From JAAYJM01 sp964498585 (lineage in GTDB: Bacteria > Bacteroidota > Ignavibacteria > Kapaibacteriales > UBA2268): a DNA stretch of 64,000 nucleotides. Shown here in pieces: positions 8,286 to 17,128 of the stretch (position 1 is its first letter; the number at the start of each line of letters is the position of its first letter). The stretch lies in the NCBI GenBank assembly GCA_964498585.1, contig CAZCHH010000005.1:31131-95130 (forward strand), given 5' to 3'. The notes under the pieces are model-generated. The model was not told where the DNA came from, did no database searches, and worked only from the letters and a program-made list of their open reading frames with translations. The translations under genes and the position numbers were made by a program.

Positions 8286-9560
8286 ATGAGAAAGTCCAAT
8301 AGTAGTAATTTGGAAATGATAGATAAAAAACCATACATAGAAACAATTATAGAAATAAGCCGCACTTATCTTGAGGAAGCATTTCCAAATAAAGAACGGC
8401 ATGATGAGTTTTTGCAAAAAGTTGACTTTTTAAAAACTGAAACAAACATAAAAGAAATAATAGTAAAATTTACAGAGATTTATATTGATTTTGTAAAAAA
8501 AGATTATCAAAGCCAATACATTAATACTGATAAATCACTTATAGATTTTTTAGAAAAAAAAGATGATGGTGTGAAAATCATTTGGGGAAATTGCCTTGAT
8601 GCAATGCAAGGAATGAACTCAGAATCAATACATTTGATGGTTAATTCTCCTCCTTATTACAACGCAAGAGAATATTCTCAATGGAAAAATTTGAATGATT
8701 ATTTAGATGATATGCGAATGATTATTCGTGAAGCATATCGTGTATTGGATAATCATAGAGTTTTTGTTTTTAATGTGGGTGATATTTTTGATAATGACAA
8801 CATTACAACAAAATCAACTTGGGGTAAAAGACGTATTCCGTTAGGTGCTTACTTTACAAAAATATTTGAAGAAGAAGGATTTACTTTTGTCGATGATATT
8901 ATTTGGGACAAAGGAGAGGTGCAAAGTGAACGGCATAAAAATGGCAACAAGCCCTATCCTTTTTACCAATACCCAATGAACTGTTATGAACATCTGTTAA
9001 TTTTTCACAAGCACAGAAACGACAAAAACCGCTATCCATGTCCAGTTTGCGGTTGTTTGAAAGTTAATGGCAATGCTTATTCAGAAATTGGATTAAAAAG
9101 TTGGGAATGTAAAAATTTAGAGTGTTTTGAACGTAGTCAGGCAAACCGTGGGAAAAGATTTTCACTTAAAACGATTACTACACAAGGTAGGCAAGAAGAA
9201 AAATTTGCTATTGAAAAAGAATTTATAAAAAAATGGCGTAGAGATATAATAAAAATTAACCCAGTCATAAAAATAAACTCTAAAGGAGAAAACACTTTAG
9301 GGCATACAGCACCATTTCCTTATGAAATTCCAGAATTTGCTGTAAAAATGTTTTCTTATCCAGATGAATACGTTTTAGACCCTTTTGGTGGCAGCTTTAC
9401 TTCTGTGTTGGTCGCAAAACAACTTGGTAGAATTGGTGTTGGCATTGAGTTAAACAAAGAGATGTTTGGCAAAAGTAGTATGCAAAATTTAATTAAAAAT
9501 TTACAACCGCAATTATTTAATGACAAAATTATACAAATTTCAGTACTTGATTTATTATGA
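8286..9560 (+). CDS. Beta-class DNA methyltransferase (N4-cytosine/N6-adenine) with inserted zinc ribbon
   Basis: 424 residues. Catalytic motif IV is NSPPYYN (residues 120-126). It comes before the SAM-binding motif I, VLDPFGGSFTS (about 363-373, preceded by HTAPFPYEIPE). This order defines the beta class of amino-methyltransferases. An SPPY-type motif IV favours N4-cytosine but does not prove it. Between the motifs is a putative zinc ribbon, CPVC (252/255) and C275/C280. Motif I reads GGSFTS where many relatives have GGSGTT. The stop overlaps the next ATG by four bases, so the two genes are translationally coupled. The start is uncertain: ATG 8286 or ATG 8316; neither has a strong ribosome-binding site. 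Confidence 0.88.
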   Translation: MRKSNSSNLEMIDKKPYIETIIEISRTYLEEAFPNKERHDEFLQKVDFLKTETNIKEIIVKFTEIYIDFVKKDYQSQYINTDKSLIDFLEKKDDGVKIIWGNCLDAMQGMNSESIHLMVNSPPYYNAREYSQWKNLNDYLDDMRMIIREAYRVLDNHRVFVFNVGDIFDNDNITTKSTWGKRRIPLGAYFTKIFEEEGFTFVDDIIWDKGEVQSERHKNGNKPYPFYQYPMNCYEHLLIFHKHRNDKNRYPCPVCGCLKVNGNAYSEIGLKSWECKNLECFERSQANRGKRFSLKTITTQGRQEEKFAIEKEFIKKWRRDIIKINPVIKINSKGENTLGHTAPFPYEIPEFAVKMFSYPDEYVLDPFGGSFTSVLVAKQLGRIGVGIELNKEMFGKSSMQNLIKNLQPQLFNDKIIQISVLDLL

Positions 9561-10198
9561 ATGAATTAGAAGAAAAGAAAAAGCAGGTCATTGGACTTTA
9601 TGGTGAAATGCGTTTGTCAATGGAATTGCACGAACTTGGCTGGCAGGTTCATAGAGCTTATATTGATGAAGGTATTGTTTTTACAATCACTAAATACTAT
9701 TGCCCTAAATGTAAGAAATACAGTAATCAATATATTCGATATGCTATCCGCAACGGGAAAAATGTAAAATGTGTAACTAATCTGTGTGAGCATTGCAAAG
9801 TTACTGAATTAGAAGTAATTTCCCGATATTTACAAGTAAAAACTTCTGAAGGTATAAAAACTGAAAAAGACGATGTCCGAAAATTTAGTTTCCACCCAAA
9901 AATTAGGTATAATATGGGCAACGAAGTGTTTTATGTTTGGATTGCTGTTTTTAACGAAACCAAAGAGAAAAAATGTCATTTTTACATTTTAAATACAAAA
10001 GACGTTGAAAAATTTGATAATATTAATTTAGATACTTATCAAATCACAGATAATCAAAAAACTGAACTGCCAATTAGAAATGATGGTGTGGTCTTAAAAA
10101 AAGGAACAGCAAGTACTGGCTATGACTATTCTGTATTTAACAATCGTTTTTACAATGATTTTGGTGCATTAGAAATAGAAATAAAGAACGAATTTTGA
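9557..10198 (+). CDS. Putative PD-(D/E)XK restriction endonuclease with zinc ribbon
   Basis: 213 residues. The ATG overlaps the methyltransferase stop (ATGA). The N-terminal layout GLYGEMRLSMELHELGWQV (E17) then YIDEG (D37) then YLQVKT (Q93-V-K95) fits a PD-(D/E)XK nuclease fold in which the usual E/D-x-K appears as Q-x-K, as in many Mrr-like and DUF4365-like nucleases. Between D37 and QVK sits a CPKC (49/52) ... CEHC (77/80) pair, a likely zinc ribbon. The partner methyltransferase also has one. The inference of a cognate restriction enzyme rests on this motif pattern and the tight operon; an anti-phage nuclease with another trigger is the alternative. Confidence 0.65.
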   Translation: MNELEEKKKQVIGLYGEMRLSMELHELGWQVHRAYIDEGIVFTITKYYCPKCKKYSNQYIRYAIRNGKNVKCVTNLCEHCKVTELEVISRYLQVKTSEGIKTEKDDVRKFSFHPKIRYNMGNEVFYVWIAVFNETKEKKCHFYILNTKDVEKFDNINLDTYQITDNQKTELPIRNDGVVLKKGTASTGYDYSVFNNRFYNDFGALEIEIKNEF

Positions 10199-10199
10199 A

Positions 10200-10439
10200 A
10201 TGAAGAAACGATATTTGAAAGATTACAATATAAACATATTTTATAGCGACGAAGATGGCGGTTATATTGCAGATATTCCTGATTTAAAGTGTTGTTCAGC
10301 TTTTGGAAAAACTCCAAATGAAGCATTGCAGGAAGTTCTTATTGCAAAAGAAGTTTGGCTTGAATCCGCAAAAAACAATCATCGCAAAATTCCAAAGCCA
10401 AGATATTTGCCAGCTTTTTATAAAATTGCAGTTTTGTAG
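10200..10439 (+). CDS. HicB/UPF0150-like protein
   Basis: 79 residues, ATG one base after the endonuclease stop, so probably the third gene of the R-M operon. YSDEDGGYIADIPDLKCCSA followed by a helix (GKTPNEALQEVLIAKEVWLES) is the HicB-like partial RNase-H fold typical of HicB antitoxins. There is no C-terminal ribbon-helix-helix or helix-turn-helix, and no HicA-like toxin (about 60 residues) is next to it. It may be an orphan antitoxin or a small accessory protein of the R-M system. Confidence 0.7.
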   Translation: MKKRYLKDYNINIFYSDEDGGYIADIPDLKCCSAFGKTPNEALQEVLIAKEVWLESAKNNHRKIPKPRYLPAFYKIAVL

Positions 10440-10878
10440 GTTATTGATTTATAGGTTTTTAAGTGAATACTTAGATGTCCTACATCTTTTTCTTCTTTGC
10501 TTCTCCTTTTTCCCGATTAAATATTCTTCTTTTATATTCCAAATATTTTCCGTATATTGCATTTATGAGAAATAGAACTTTATCGGCAAATAATAATTTA
10601 AACGGAAAGGGAACAATCCGCGGATTATCTTTTCTTTCTTTCCAGAAAATTATGCTGATTTTTATTTTCATCCAAGTAATTTCATCTGCCATACCCCTTT
10701 AATTTTCATTATATACAATTTTAATAATATATAATCAAAATATATTTTAGTGATTGTAATATAATGGTTTATCACAGTTAATCTCATTTTATCAAATATA
10801 TCAATGTAAGTTGTTGTTATATAATTAATTAGTATTAGCAATTTAATAATTTTAAAATTTAAAATATAGGAGTTTTTA
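10440..10878. other. Intergenic spacer
   Basis: AT-rich, 439 bp, with a TAGATGTCCTACATCT mini-palindrome near 10470. Short overlapping ORFs on both strands lack a ribosome-binding site or any recognisable domain. No clear gene was seen. Confidence 0.5.
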
Positions 10879-12225
10879 ATGAAAACAAATCAATATATCC
10901 CGAAATATAATGTAGAAGCTAAAAATGTTACTTCTGAATTGTCCAAATATATGTTAGTCGATGGTTTTCCAATCTGTTTGGATTTAGATAAAAGCTACGA
11001 CGGTTTTTTTGTTGATTCAATGAACGATACAGAATATAACGACTTTTTCTCTTGCTTTGCATCTCTTCCAATTGGCTTGAACCATCCAAAAATTAATAAT
11101 GATGAGTTTATTAAATATATTGGAAAAATTGCAGTAAACAAACCATCAAATTCTGATATTTACACAGAAGCTATGGCTACTTTTGTAAAAACATTTTTTA
11201 AAATTGCAGTGCCAGACTATTTCAAATATTCATTTTATATTTGTGGTGGTGCTTTAGCAGTAGAAAATGCCCTTAAAACTGCTTTCGATTGGAAAGTAAG
11301 AAAGAATTTTGCAAAAGGATATAAACGCGAAGTCGGACATCAGATTATTCATTTCCGTGAAGCATTCCACGGCAGAACTGGTTACACAATGTCCCTAACA
11401 AATACTGACCCAACTAAGGTAAATTATTATCCAAAATTTGAATGGCCCAGAATAATTAGCCCCAAAATGGTATTTCCACTCAATCAAAACAATTTAGAAT
11501 ACACCATTAAATTAGAAAACGAAGCCATTGAAAGCATCAAAAAGGCATTTTTAAATAATAAAGATGACATCGCCGGAATAATTATTGAGCCAATTCAAGG
11601 CGAAGGTGGAGACAATCATTTCCGTCCGGAATTTATGAAGCAATTACGCCAACTTGCCGATGAAAATGAAGCACTTTTGATATTCGACGAAGTTCAAACT
11701 GGCTTAGGGCTTACTGGAACCTGGTGGGCACATCAGCAACTTGAAGCCAAACCAGATTTAATGTGCTTCGGTAAAAAAATGCAGGTTTGCGGTATTCTTG
11801 CTACCGACAGAGTTGATGATATTCCGAATAACGTCTTTCATACTTCTAGCAGAATTAATTCCACATGGGGTGGAAATCTTGTCGATATGGTGCGTGCTAC
11901 CCGTTATTTAGAAATTATTGAAGAAGAAAATTTACTCGAAAACGTAAAGGAACAAGGCAAATACTTGATGCAGGAACTTCATAACATCGAAAATGAATTT
12001 CCAAATTTAATTTCAAACGTTCGCGGAAAAGGGCTTTTCTGTGCATTCGATTTCCCGAATTCAGAAATTAGAAATAAAGTAAGAGAATTATGCTTTGAAA
12101 ACAAACTAATAATTCTTTCCTGTGGCGACAAATCATTACGCTTCAGGCCATCACTCAACGCAAAAAGAAAGCAGCTTGAAGATGGACTGGCTATTATCCG
12201 TCATTGCATTGCAAAAGTGAAATAG
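10879..12225 (+). CDS. lat: L-lysine 6-transaminase
   Basis: 448 residues. TAGGAG (10867-10872) precedes the ATG. This is a class III PLP aminotransferase that moves the epsilon-amino group of lysine to 2-oxoglutarate, giving allysine/piperideine-6-carboxylate (EC 2.6.1.36). Supporting motifs are FFSCFASLPIGLNHPKI, FHGRTGYTMSLTNTDP, LIFDEVQTGLGLTGTWWAHQ, and the PLP-lysine region CFGKKMQVCG with K300, the position known in the mycobacterial enzyme. Length is typical of the family. It stands alone; no piperideine-6-carboxylate dehydrogenase is adjacent, so the downstream steps must be encoded elsewhere. Confidence 0.9.
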   Translation: MKTNQYIPKYNVEAKNVTSELSKYMLVDGFPICLDLDKSYDGFFVDSMNDTEYNDFFSCFASLPIGLNHPKINNDEFIKYIGKIAVNKPSNSDIYTEAMATFVKTFFKIAVPDYFKYSFYICGGALAVENALKTAFDWKVRKNFAKGYKREVGHQIIHFREAFHGRTGYTMSLTNTDPTKVNYYPKFEWPRIISPKMVFPLNQNNLEYTIKLENEAIESIKKAFLNNKDDIAGIIIEPIQGEGGDNHFRPEFMKQLRQLADENEALLIFDEVQTGLGLTGTWWAHQQLEAKPDLMCFGKKMQVCGILATDRVDDIPNNVFHTSSRINSTWGGNLVDMVRATRYLEIIEEENLLENVKEQGKYLMQELHNIENEFPNLISNVRGKGLFCAFDFPNSEIRNKVRELCFENKLIILSCGDKSLRFRPSLNAKRKQLEDGLAIIRHCIAKVK

Positions 12226-12251
12226 ATTTTTTCATTCATATCCGACTTATT

Positions 12252-12282
12252 TCTCCTTCCCAAGCGCAACTTGGGAAGGAGA
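12252..12282. terminator. Hairpin after lat
   Basis: CTCCTTCCCAAG, a short loop, then CTTGGGAAGGAG. A perfect 12-bp stem lies between the convergent lat and GT9 genes. It lacks a long T-tract, so it could equally be a small palindromic repeat. Confidence 0.5.
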
Positions 12283-12354
12283 TTCAAAAAATGACATTTC
12301 CTTTTAAATAAAGCATTTGCTTTATTTGGGAGTTCCCGATGTTGGGCATCTATT

Positions 12355-13395
12355 TTATTCCTTTTCTTTCATAACTATTTCCTCAACCGCCTCAAGCACT
12401 CTTTCAGCACTAATCAGATTCATGCAATTAAAATGCTTTTTGGGGCATTTGCTTCTGCCAATATGAGTGCAAGGACGACACTTTAAATCTACTTCAATAA
12501 TTCTGTGATTTACACGATAAGGAGCAAAACCAAAATCAGTGGTAGTAGAACCGAAAATAGCAACAATAGGAATTTTTCTCGCAGCAGCAATATGCATTAC
12601 ACCGGTATCGTTAGTTACCAGTAAATCGCAGTTACTTAAAATTTCAGCAGTTTTTAAAACAGATTTTTCACCAGAAAAATCTTTTGGGAAATTATCAGTT
12701 TTTTCTAAAATCTCTTGACATATTTTTTTATCGCTTGCTCCACCGAGTAAAAATATTTCAAAATCATATTTATTTTTAATTAAATTAATTAATTCAGAGA
12801 ATTTATTTATACCCCATTGCTTTGTGAAATGATAAGCACCGGGGGCAATAGCAATTTTTTTTCTAATATTATTTGTTTTTTCAATTTCTTTTTCAAAAAA
12901 TATCTCAAGTCCGTTTCCATCATCAATAAGTAAATGATTGAAATTTGCAGTATTGAAGTATAGCTCAGGAATAGATAGTTTTTTATTTAATAAATTCTTC
13001 TTAAAATGCACCAGACAAAGCTTAAATAGTCTGTTCTTTTTAATTTTCAGAATTTTTTTTCCAAACTGGCAGCGGAAATGCTTTGAGCGCTTATTATTAT
13101 GCAAATCGATAATTAAATCGTATTTACTATTTGGCAACTGATGAGCTAATTCTTTCTTTTGTTTTATAATTTTGGAAAAAGAATTTAATTTATCATAAAT
13201 AATAACGTTAGACAAATAAGGATTAAATTTCAAAATTTCATAAAATTGTTTAGAAATTAAAAAATCTATTCTTGCATCTATAAACGTAGAACGAATGAGA
13301 CGAATAAGCGATGTAGATAAAATTACGTCGCCCATTGAACTCAATCGAATTAATAAAATACTATTTATTGTTTTTTTATTTTTATTAAATTTCAT
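12355..13395 (-). CDS. Glycosyltransferase family 9 (heptosyltransferase-like)
   Basis: 346 residues, ATG at 13395. The N-terminal ILLIRLSSMGDVILSTSLIR is the GT9 start motif. The donor-binding half carries IAPGAYHFTKQWGINKFSEL and LVTNDTGVMHIAAARKIPIV followed by FGSTTTDFGFAPY, all diagnostic of ADP-heptose:LPS heptosyltransferases (WaaF/WaaC type). It probably adds a sugar to the LPS core or a surface glycan at the inner face of the inner membrane. A CRPCTHIGRSKCPKKHFNC cluster near the end is typical of Bacteroidota members. Its start is 59 bp from the divergent STAS gene. Confidence 0.88.
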   Translation of the reverse strand: MKFNKNKKTINSILLIRLSSMGDVILSTSLIRLIRSTFIDARIDFLISKQFYEILKFNPYLSNVIIYDKLNSFSKIIKQKKELAHQLPNSKYDLIIDLHNNKRSKHFRCQFGKKILKIKKNRLFKLCLVHFKKNLLNKKLSIPELYFNTANFNHLLIDDGNGLEIFFEKEIEKTNNIRKKIAIAPGAYHFTKQWGINKFSELINLIKNKYDFEIFLLGGASDKKICQEILEKTDNFPKDFSGEKSVLKTAEILSNCDLLVTNDTGVMHIAAARKIPIVAIFGSTTTDFGFAPYRVNHRIIEVDLKCRPCTHIGRSKCPKKHFNCMNLISAERVLEAVEEIVMKEKE

Positions 13396-13453
13396 AATTT
13401 TAAAAATTATTTTTACTAAAATATTGAAAATAAAAATAAATTGGAAATAAATT

Positions 13454-13804
13454 ATGAAATTTACAGTAGAACATATTGATAATTTAGTAATCTTTACTCT
13501 AAAAGATAAGAAGATAAATTCAGAATTATCATCTGAATTAAAAACCCAATTTTTAATTCTGAGTCAACCGGACATAGCCGCATTAGTCTTAGATTTATCA
13601 GCAGTGGACTACATTGATAGTTCAGGCCTCGGAGCTTTATTGCTTTCACATCGACAGCTAAAAGAATATGATATTCCAGTTATTCTTGTAGGACTGCAGG
13701 ATATGATTACTAAATTACTAAAAATTTCATATATAGACCATCTATTTAAATATTCCAATACAGTAGAAGAAGTTATTAATAATTATAAAAAAAGGGAAAT
13801 ATGA
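13454..13804 (+). CDS. STAS-domain anti-sigma-factor antagonist
   Basis: 116 residues. A single STAS domain with the signature VDYIDSSGLGALLLSHRQLK; S57 is the conserved phosphorylatable serine in the SpoIIAA/RsbV type. Such proteins bind HPK-like anti-sigma kinases (RsbW/SpoIIAB). No such kinase is in the window. The stop codon overlaps the peptidase T start (ATGA), so the two genes form a coupled pair although their functions appear unrelated. Confidence 0.88.
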   Translation: MKFTVEHIDNLVIFTLKDKKINSELSSELKTQFLILSQPDIAALVLDLSAVDYIDSSGLGALLLSHRQLKEYDIPVILVGLQDMITKLLKISYIDHLFKYSNTVEEVINNYKKREI

Positions 13805-15033
13805 GTGAAATAGCATTAGACAGATTCTTAAGATATGTCAAAATTGATACACAATCAACAGATTCAGCAGAAACTACACCAAGCACAGCCAAGCAATTCG
13901 ATTTAGCAAATCTTTTAGTAAAAGAATTAAAAGAAATTGGATTAGAAGACGCAGAAGTCGACGAGCATTGCTACGTTATGGCTACTTTGCCAAGCAACAT
14001 TGAAAATAGAAACAGCTTGCCAACAATTGGACTTATTGCCCATGTTGATACTACTCCAGAAGTAAGTGGAACAAATGTAAAAGCCAATATTATTGAGAAT
14101 TATAAAGGAGGAGACATCGCTTTGCCCGGTGATGATTCTGTAATTATTAAAGTGTCCGAAAATCCGAAATTGAATGAATGTATTGGTCATAAATTAGTTA
14201 CTTCAGACGGCACTACATTACTCGGAGCTGATAATAAAGCTGGAGTAGCTGCTATTGTCAGCGCTGCTGACTATTTAATAAAACATCCAGAAATTAAGCA
14301 CGGAAAAATTAGAATTGGTTTTACTCCAGACGAAGAAATCGGACAGGGAACTAAATTTTTTAATGTGAAAAAATTCGGTGCCGACTATGCTTATACTATT
14401 GACGGCGAACTTCCCGGCGAGTTAAATAAAGAGACTTTCAGTGCTAATTCCTGCACTGTAATTGTTAAGGGACGCGATATTCATCCCGGTTCTGCAAAAA
14501 ATATTATGGTTAATTCTATCCGTGTGCTTTCTGAAATTATCTCCCGACTCCCTAAGGATATGGCACCAGAAACTACTGAGGGCTATGAACCATACATCCA
14601 TCCTTACGTTCTGGAAGGAAGTATTTCTTATTCCAGTATTAAAATGCTTTTCCGCGATTTTGATACCAATGGTTTGGATAAATTAAAAGAAATCGTTGAA
14701 AAAGCTATAGAAGAGACAAAGCAAATATTTCCAAAAGCTGAAATTATTATGGAAATTAAAGAAACATATAGAAATATGCGCGAAAAACTTGATGAAAACC
14801 AAATTGTTCTAGAAAAATTATGGGAAGCTTCCTCTCGGGCTGGTATTAAACCGTTTTGGTCGCCTATTCGAGGTGGAACTGATGGAGCTAAATTAACTGC
14901 TATGGGCTTGCCTACCCCAAATATTTATACCGGCGGACAAAATTTCCATAGTAAAACTGAATGGCTTTCTGTCGATTCTCTAAATAAAACCGTAGATACT
15001 ATTATTGAATTAGCTAAAGTATGGTCTGAATAG
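13801..15033 (+). CDS. pepT: Peptidase T (tripeptide aminopeptidase)
   Basis: 410 residues, ATG overlapping the STAS stop by 4 nt. M20B zinc metallopeptidase releasing N-terminal residues from tripeptides in the cytoplasm (EC 3.4.11.4). Visible features: TIGLIAHVDTTPEVSG (first metal His and Asp), LGADNKAGVAAI (bridging Asp), FTPDEEIGQGT (catalytic and metal Glu), YTIDGELPGELNKETFSAN, the dimerisation-domain HPGSAKNIMVNSI, and the C-terminal GGQNFHSKTEW with the last metal His. Length matches the family (about 408-412). Confidence 0.95.
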   Translation: MSEIALDRFLRYVKIDTQSTDSAETTPSTAKQFDLANLLVKELKEIGLEDAEVDEHCYVMATLPSNIENRNSLPTIGLIAHVDTTPEVSGTNVKANIIENYKGGDIALPGDDSVIIKVSENPKLNECIGHKLVTSDGTTLLGADNKAGVAAIVSAADYLIKHPEIKHGKIRIGFTPDEEIGQGTKFFNVKKFGADYAYTIDGELPGELNKETFSANSCTVIVKGRDIHPGSAKNIMVNSIRVLSEIISRLPKDMAPETTEGYEPYIHPYVLEGSISYSSIKMLFRDFDTNGLDKLKEIVEKAIEETKQIFPKAEIIMEIKETYRNMREKLDENQIVLEKLWEASSRAGIKPFWSPIRGGTDGAKLTAMGLPTPNIYTGGQNFHSKTEWLSVDSLNKTVDTIIELAKVWSE

Positions 15034-15460
15034 TATCAAAAACTTTAGAAAAACAGGGAAACTTTTCTAAACCAAGATTAAAGTAAGTTGTCCAACATCT
15101 TCGAGGGTTTGTGCAAAAACTAGTAAATTCTCGAACAGACAAGAATGTCTATTCTACTAAGTTATTATAATTCAAGTAGGACGAACATTTTTGTTTGACA
15201 TTAATTCTTTAAATCTTAGTTTTTGCATAAATTCTTCGAGATGTTGGACAACTTTAATCTTAATGATAAACTAAGATGGCTTCTGGCATACGCCAGATGG
15301 TATTACTATAACAATAAGAAAAACTCACAAATTTATTTTTGAGATATATTTATTTTTTTATAAGTTTAATATTTAAAAATTTCTAAAAATATTTATTGAG
15401 AAATAAAATCTTGCATAAGTTAAAGGATTCTGAATTTTTAATAATTAAAATAATAATAAT
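15034..15460. other. Intergenic spacer with large imperfect palindrome
   Basis: Dominated by the inverted repeat at 15075-15261 (listed separately). A fragment of the B family, TTCTGGCATACGCCAGA, follows near 15282-15298. No gene was seen. Confidence 0.6.
15075..15261. repeat. H element: about 187-bp imperfect palindrome
   Basis: Outer arms AGTTGTCCAACATCTTCGAG (left, within 15075-15105) and CTTCGAGATGTTGGACAACT (right, 15236-15261) are near-perfect complements, with an extended GATTAAAG/CTTTAATC tip. Inside, GTGCAAAAACTAG pairs with CTTAGTTTTTGCAT. An inner small hairpin AGACAAGAATGTCT sits toward the middle. It could form a long cruciform or RNA hairpin 3' of pepT. Confidence 0.7.
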
Positions 15461-16051
15461 ATGAACATAATATTTATCTTACTTTTAATGCTGTTTTCAA
15501 AAGCTGACGAAGAAGTAATAATTGACAGCGAAATGAATTTTGCTGATGCAATCAGAGGCACAAAAGCTCCTAAGGAAATTATTGATTCTTTGTCATTAAT
15601 TGATGTATATTACTATTCTTTTGATAACAAATTGCATAAAGGTCAATTGGTAGTTTTTTCAGGTTATAAAGATGAAATATTTGAAATATTTAAAATTATT
15701 AGAAATACTAAATTTCCTGTAGAAAAAGTAATTCCTATAGTTAGATATGACTGGTCTGACAACAAATCAATGGAAGACAACAACAGTTCTTCGTTTAATT
15801 ACCGACTCATTGCAAATACTGACCGTTTATCTCTCCATGCTCTTGGAAAAGCAGTTGACATAAATCCGAGACAGAATCCAGTAATATACGAGAATGGCAA
15901 AATTTCTCCCAATGGTGCAAAATATAATCCGAAGATACCTGGTACTTTTACAAAAAATTCAAATATTGTGATAGAATTTGAAAAAAGAGGATGGCGTTGG
16001 GGAGGGAAATTTGATTCTTTCAAAGACAACCACCATTTCGATAAAAAATAA
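15461..16051 (+). CDS. M15 family peptidase (VanY/D-Ala-D-Ala carboxypeptidase-like), exported
   Basis: 196 residues. A short N-terminal hydrophobic segment (MNIIFILLLMLFSKA) suggests export. The C-terminal half carries SLHALGKAVDINPRQNPV, the M15 HxxGxAxD zinc-ligand motif, and later KRGWRWGG followed by DNHHF with the second His ligand. By family it hydrolyses cross-bridge or stem-peptide bonds of peptidoglycan in the periplasm. No strong ribosome-binding site is visible. Monocistronic. Confidence 0.85.
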   Translation: MNIIFILLLMLFSKADEEVIIDSEMNFADAIRGTKAPKEIIDSLSLIDVYYYSFDNKLHKGQLVVFSGYKDEIFEIFKIIRNTKFPVEKVIPIVRYDWSDNKSMEDNNSSSFNYRLIANTDRLSLHALGKAVDINPRQNPVIYENGKISPNGAKYNPKIPGTFTKNSNIVIEFEKRGWRWGGKFDSFKDNHHFDKK

Positions 16052-16070
16052 TTTTATTTTCGATTTTATC

Positions 16071-16115
16071 TGAATAATTCAAGCGATGACTGCGTGTCAT
16101 CGCTTAAATTATTCA
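16071..16115. terminator. Bidirectional hairpin between convergent genes
   Basis: TGAATAATTCAAGCGATGA, loop CTGCGTG, then TCATCGCTT AAATTATTCA: a stem of about 18 bp placed between the M15 peptidase stop and the 3' end of the DUF4835 gene. The position fits a shared terminator. Confidence 0.7.
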
Positions 16116-16120
16116 TAATT

Positions 16121-17032
16121 TTATTTTCCAGCTTTAGCATCATCGTATAAGATTGTATTGCTTGGGTCAACGTATTTTAAATTTAAAAAGACATCTTCAT
16201 TAGGATAACTTTTTAAAGTATAAGCAATTTCTTCAGCTTTAGAATCGAAAAATGCCTGAAGTAGCACACTCGGACCAACCATTTTATCCTTTTTAAAATT
16301 GGCAAGGTCTAAAATAACAAATTCTAAACTCTTCATAGCTTTCTCTTTATCGAAAGCCATTTGGTCTAAAACGTCATAATAATAACTAAAGAATATTTTT
16401 CTTAAATCATAGTATCGCATATCCGTTAATTCAGAAACAAGATTAAATCGGGTAAATTCTCCGGGCTGGGAAAAAGTGCTATAACCATCTGCGCTATTGG
16501 AGGCACCGAGTTGAATAATTGATTTTGCTTGTTCAAATACTTCAGAACCACTTAATTCATTGTAAGAATCAAGGTCGAACCCAATAACAAGTAGCATATA
16601 GTAATCAATCAAGCTTGTGAATGCATCGAAACGCATGGGATTATACGTTAAATTTGCTCCAAGTCCATATTCAAATGACCACCGGGAATCAAGCATTTTT
16701 AAAGCAACGGATTCTCCTGCTTCCTCTTCAGGACCGTCTAATACTCTTTTTGAAACAACCATCAATCGTCCGCCATATAAATTTCTGGTGCCGCCACTGA
16801 GAACAATAGTAATTTCAACAGGTATTGGCTCGCCCTCCCATTCTATTCGGGTGAACTTCTGATTGTTTATATAAGCTTCTACATCATTTTCCATTTGAGT
16901 AACATTAGTTCTGTTTTCAAAAGTAAGTTGGTCTAAAATAACAGTTACATTTGCCTTTATTTCCTGCGAAAATGCAGAAAAAGGCAAGATTAGAAAAGCG
17001 ATTAATCCTAATGTTTTTATTATATTTTTCAT
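16121..17032 (-). CDS. DUF4835 family protein (PorD-like, T9SS-associated)
   Basis: 303 residues, ATG at 17032, signal peptide MKNIIKTLGLIAFLILPFSAFSQ. The sequence EIKANVTVILDQLTFENRT, the pattern FTRIEWEGEPIPVEITIVLS and the tail SFEYGLGANLTYNPMRFDAF are typical of DUF4835, which is restricted to Bacteroidota and relatives and is often annotated as type IX secretion protein PorD; that name is from family knowledge and I am only moderately sure of it. A role in T9SS assembly would fit the five T9SS cargo genes in this window. Confidence 0.75.
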   Translation of the reverse strand: MKNIIKTLGLIAFLILPFSAFSQEIKANVTVILDQLTFENRTNVTQMENDVEAYINNQKFTRIEWEGEPIPVEITIVLSGGTRNLYGGRLMVVSKRVLDGPEEEAGESVALKMLDSRWSFEYGLGANLTYNPMRFDAFTSLIDYYMLLVIGFDLDSYNELSGSEVFEQAKSIIQLGASNSADGYSTFSQPGEFTRFNLVSELTDMRYYDLRKIFFSYYYDVLDQMAFDKEKAMKSLEFVILDLANFKKDKMVGPSVLLQAFFDSKAEEIAYTLKSYPNEDVFLNLKYVDPSNTILYDDAKAGK

Positions 17033-17128
17033 TTTTAAATAAATTTTTTAAAAAAATACTTTATTTTTCTTAAATTATAAAAAATATTCAAGAAAATCAA
17101 ATATGTTATATATATAAACTATTTTTTT

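Noticed and set aside
10480..10702. Overlapping short ORFs on both strands between the HicB-like gene and lat
   Set aside because: Low-complexity translation on each strand, no ribosome-binding site, and mutually exclusive frames; no recognisable domain.
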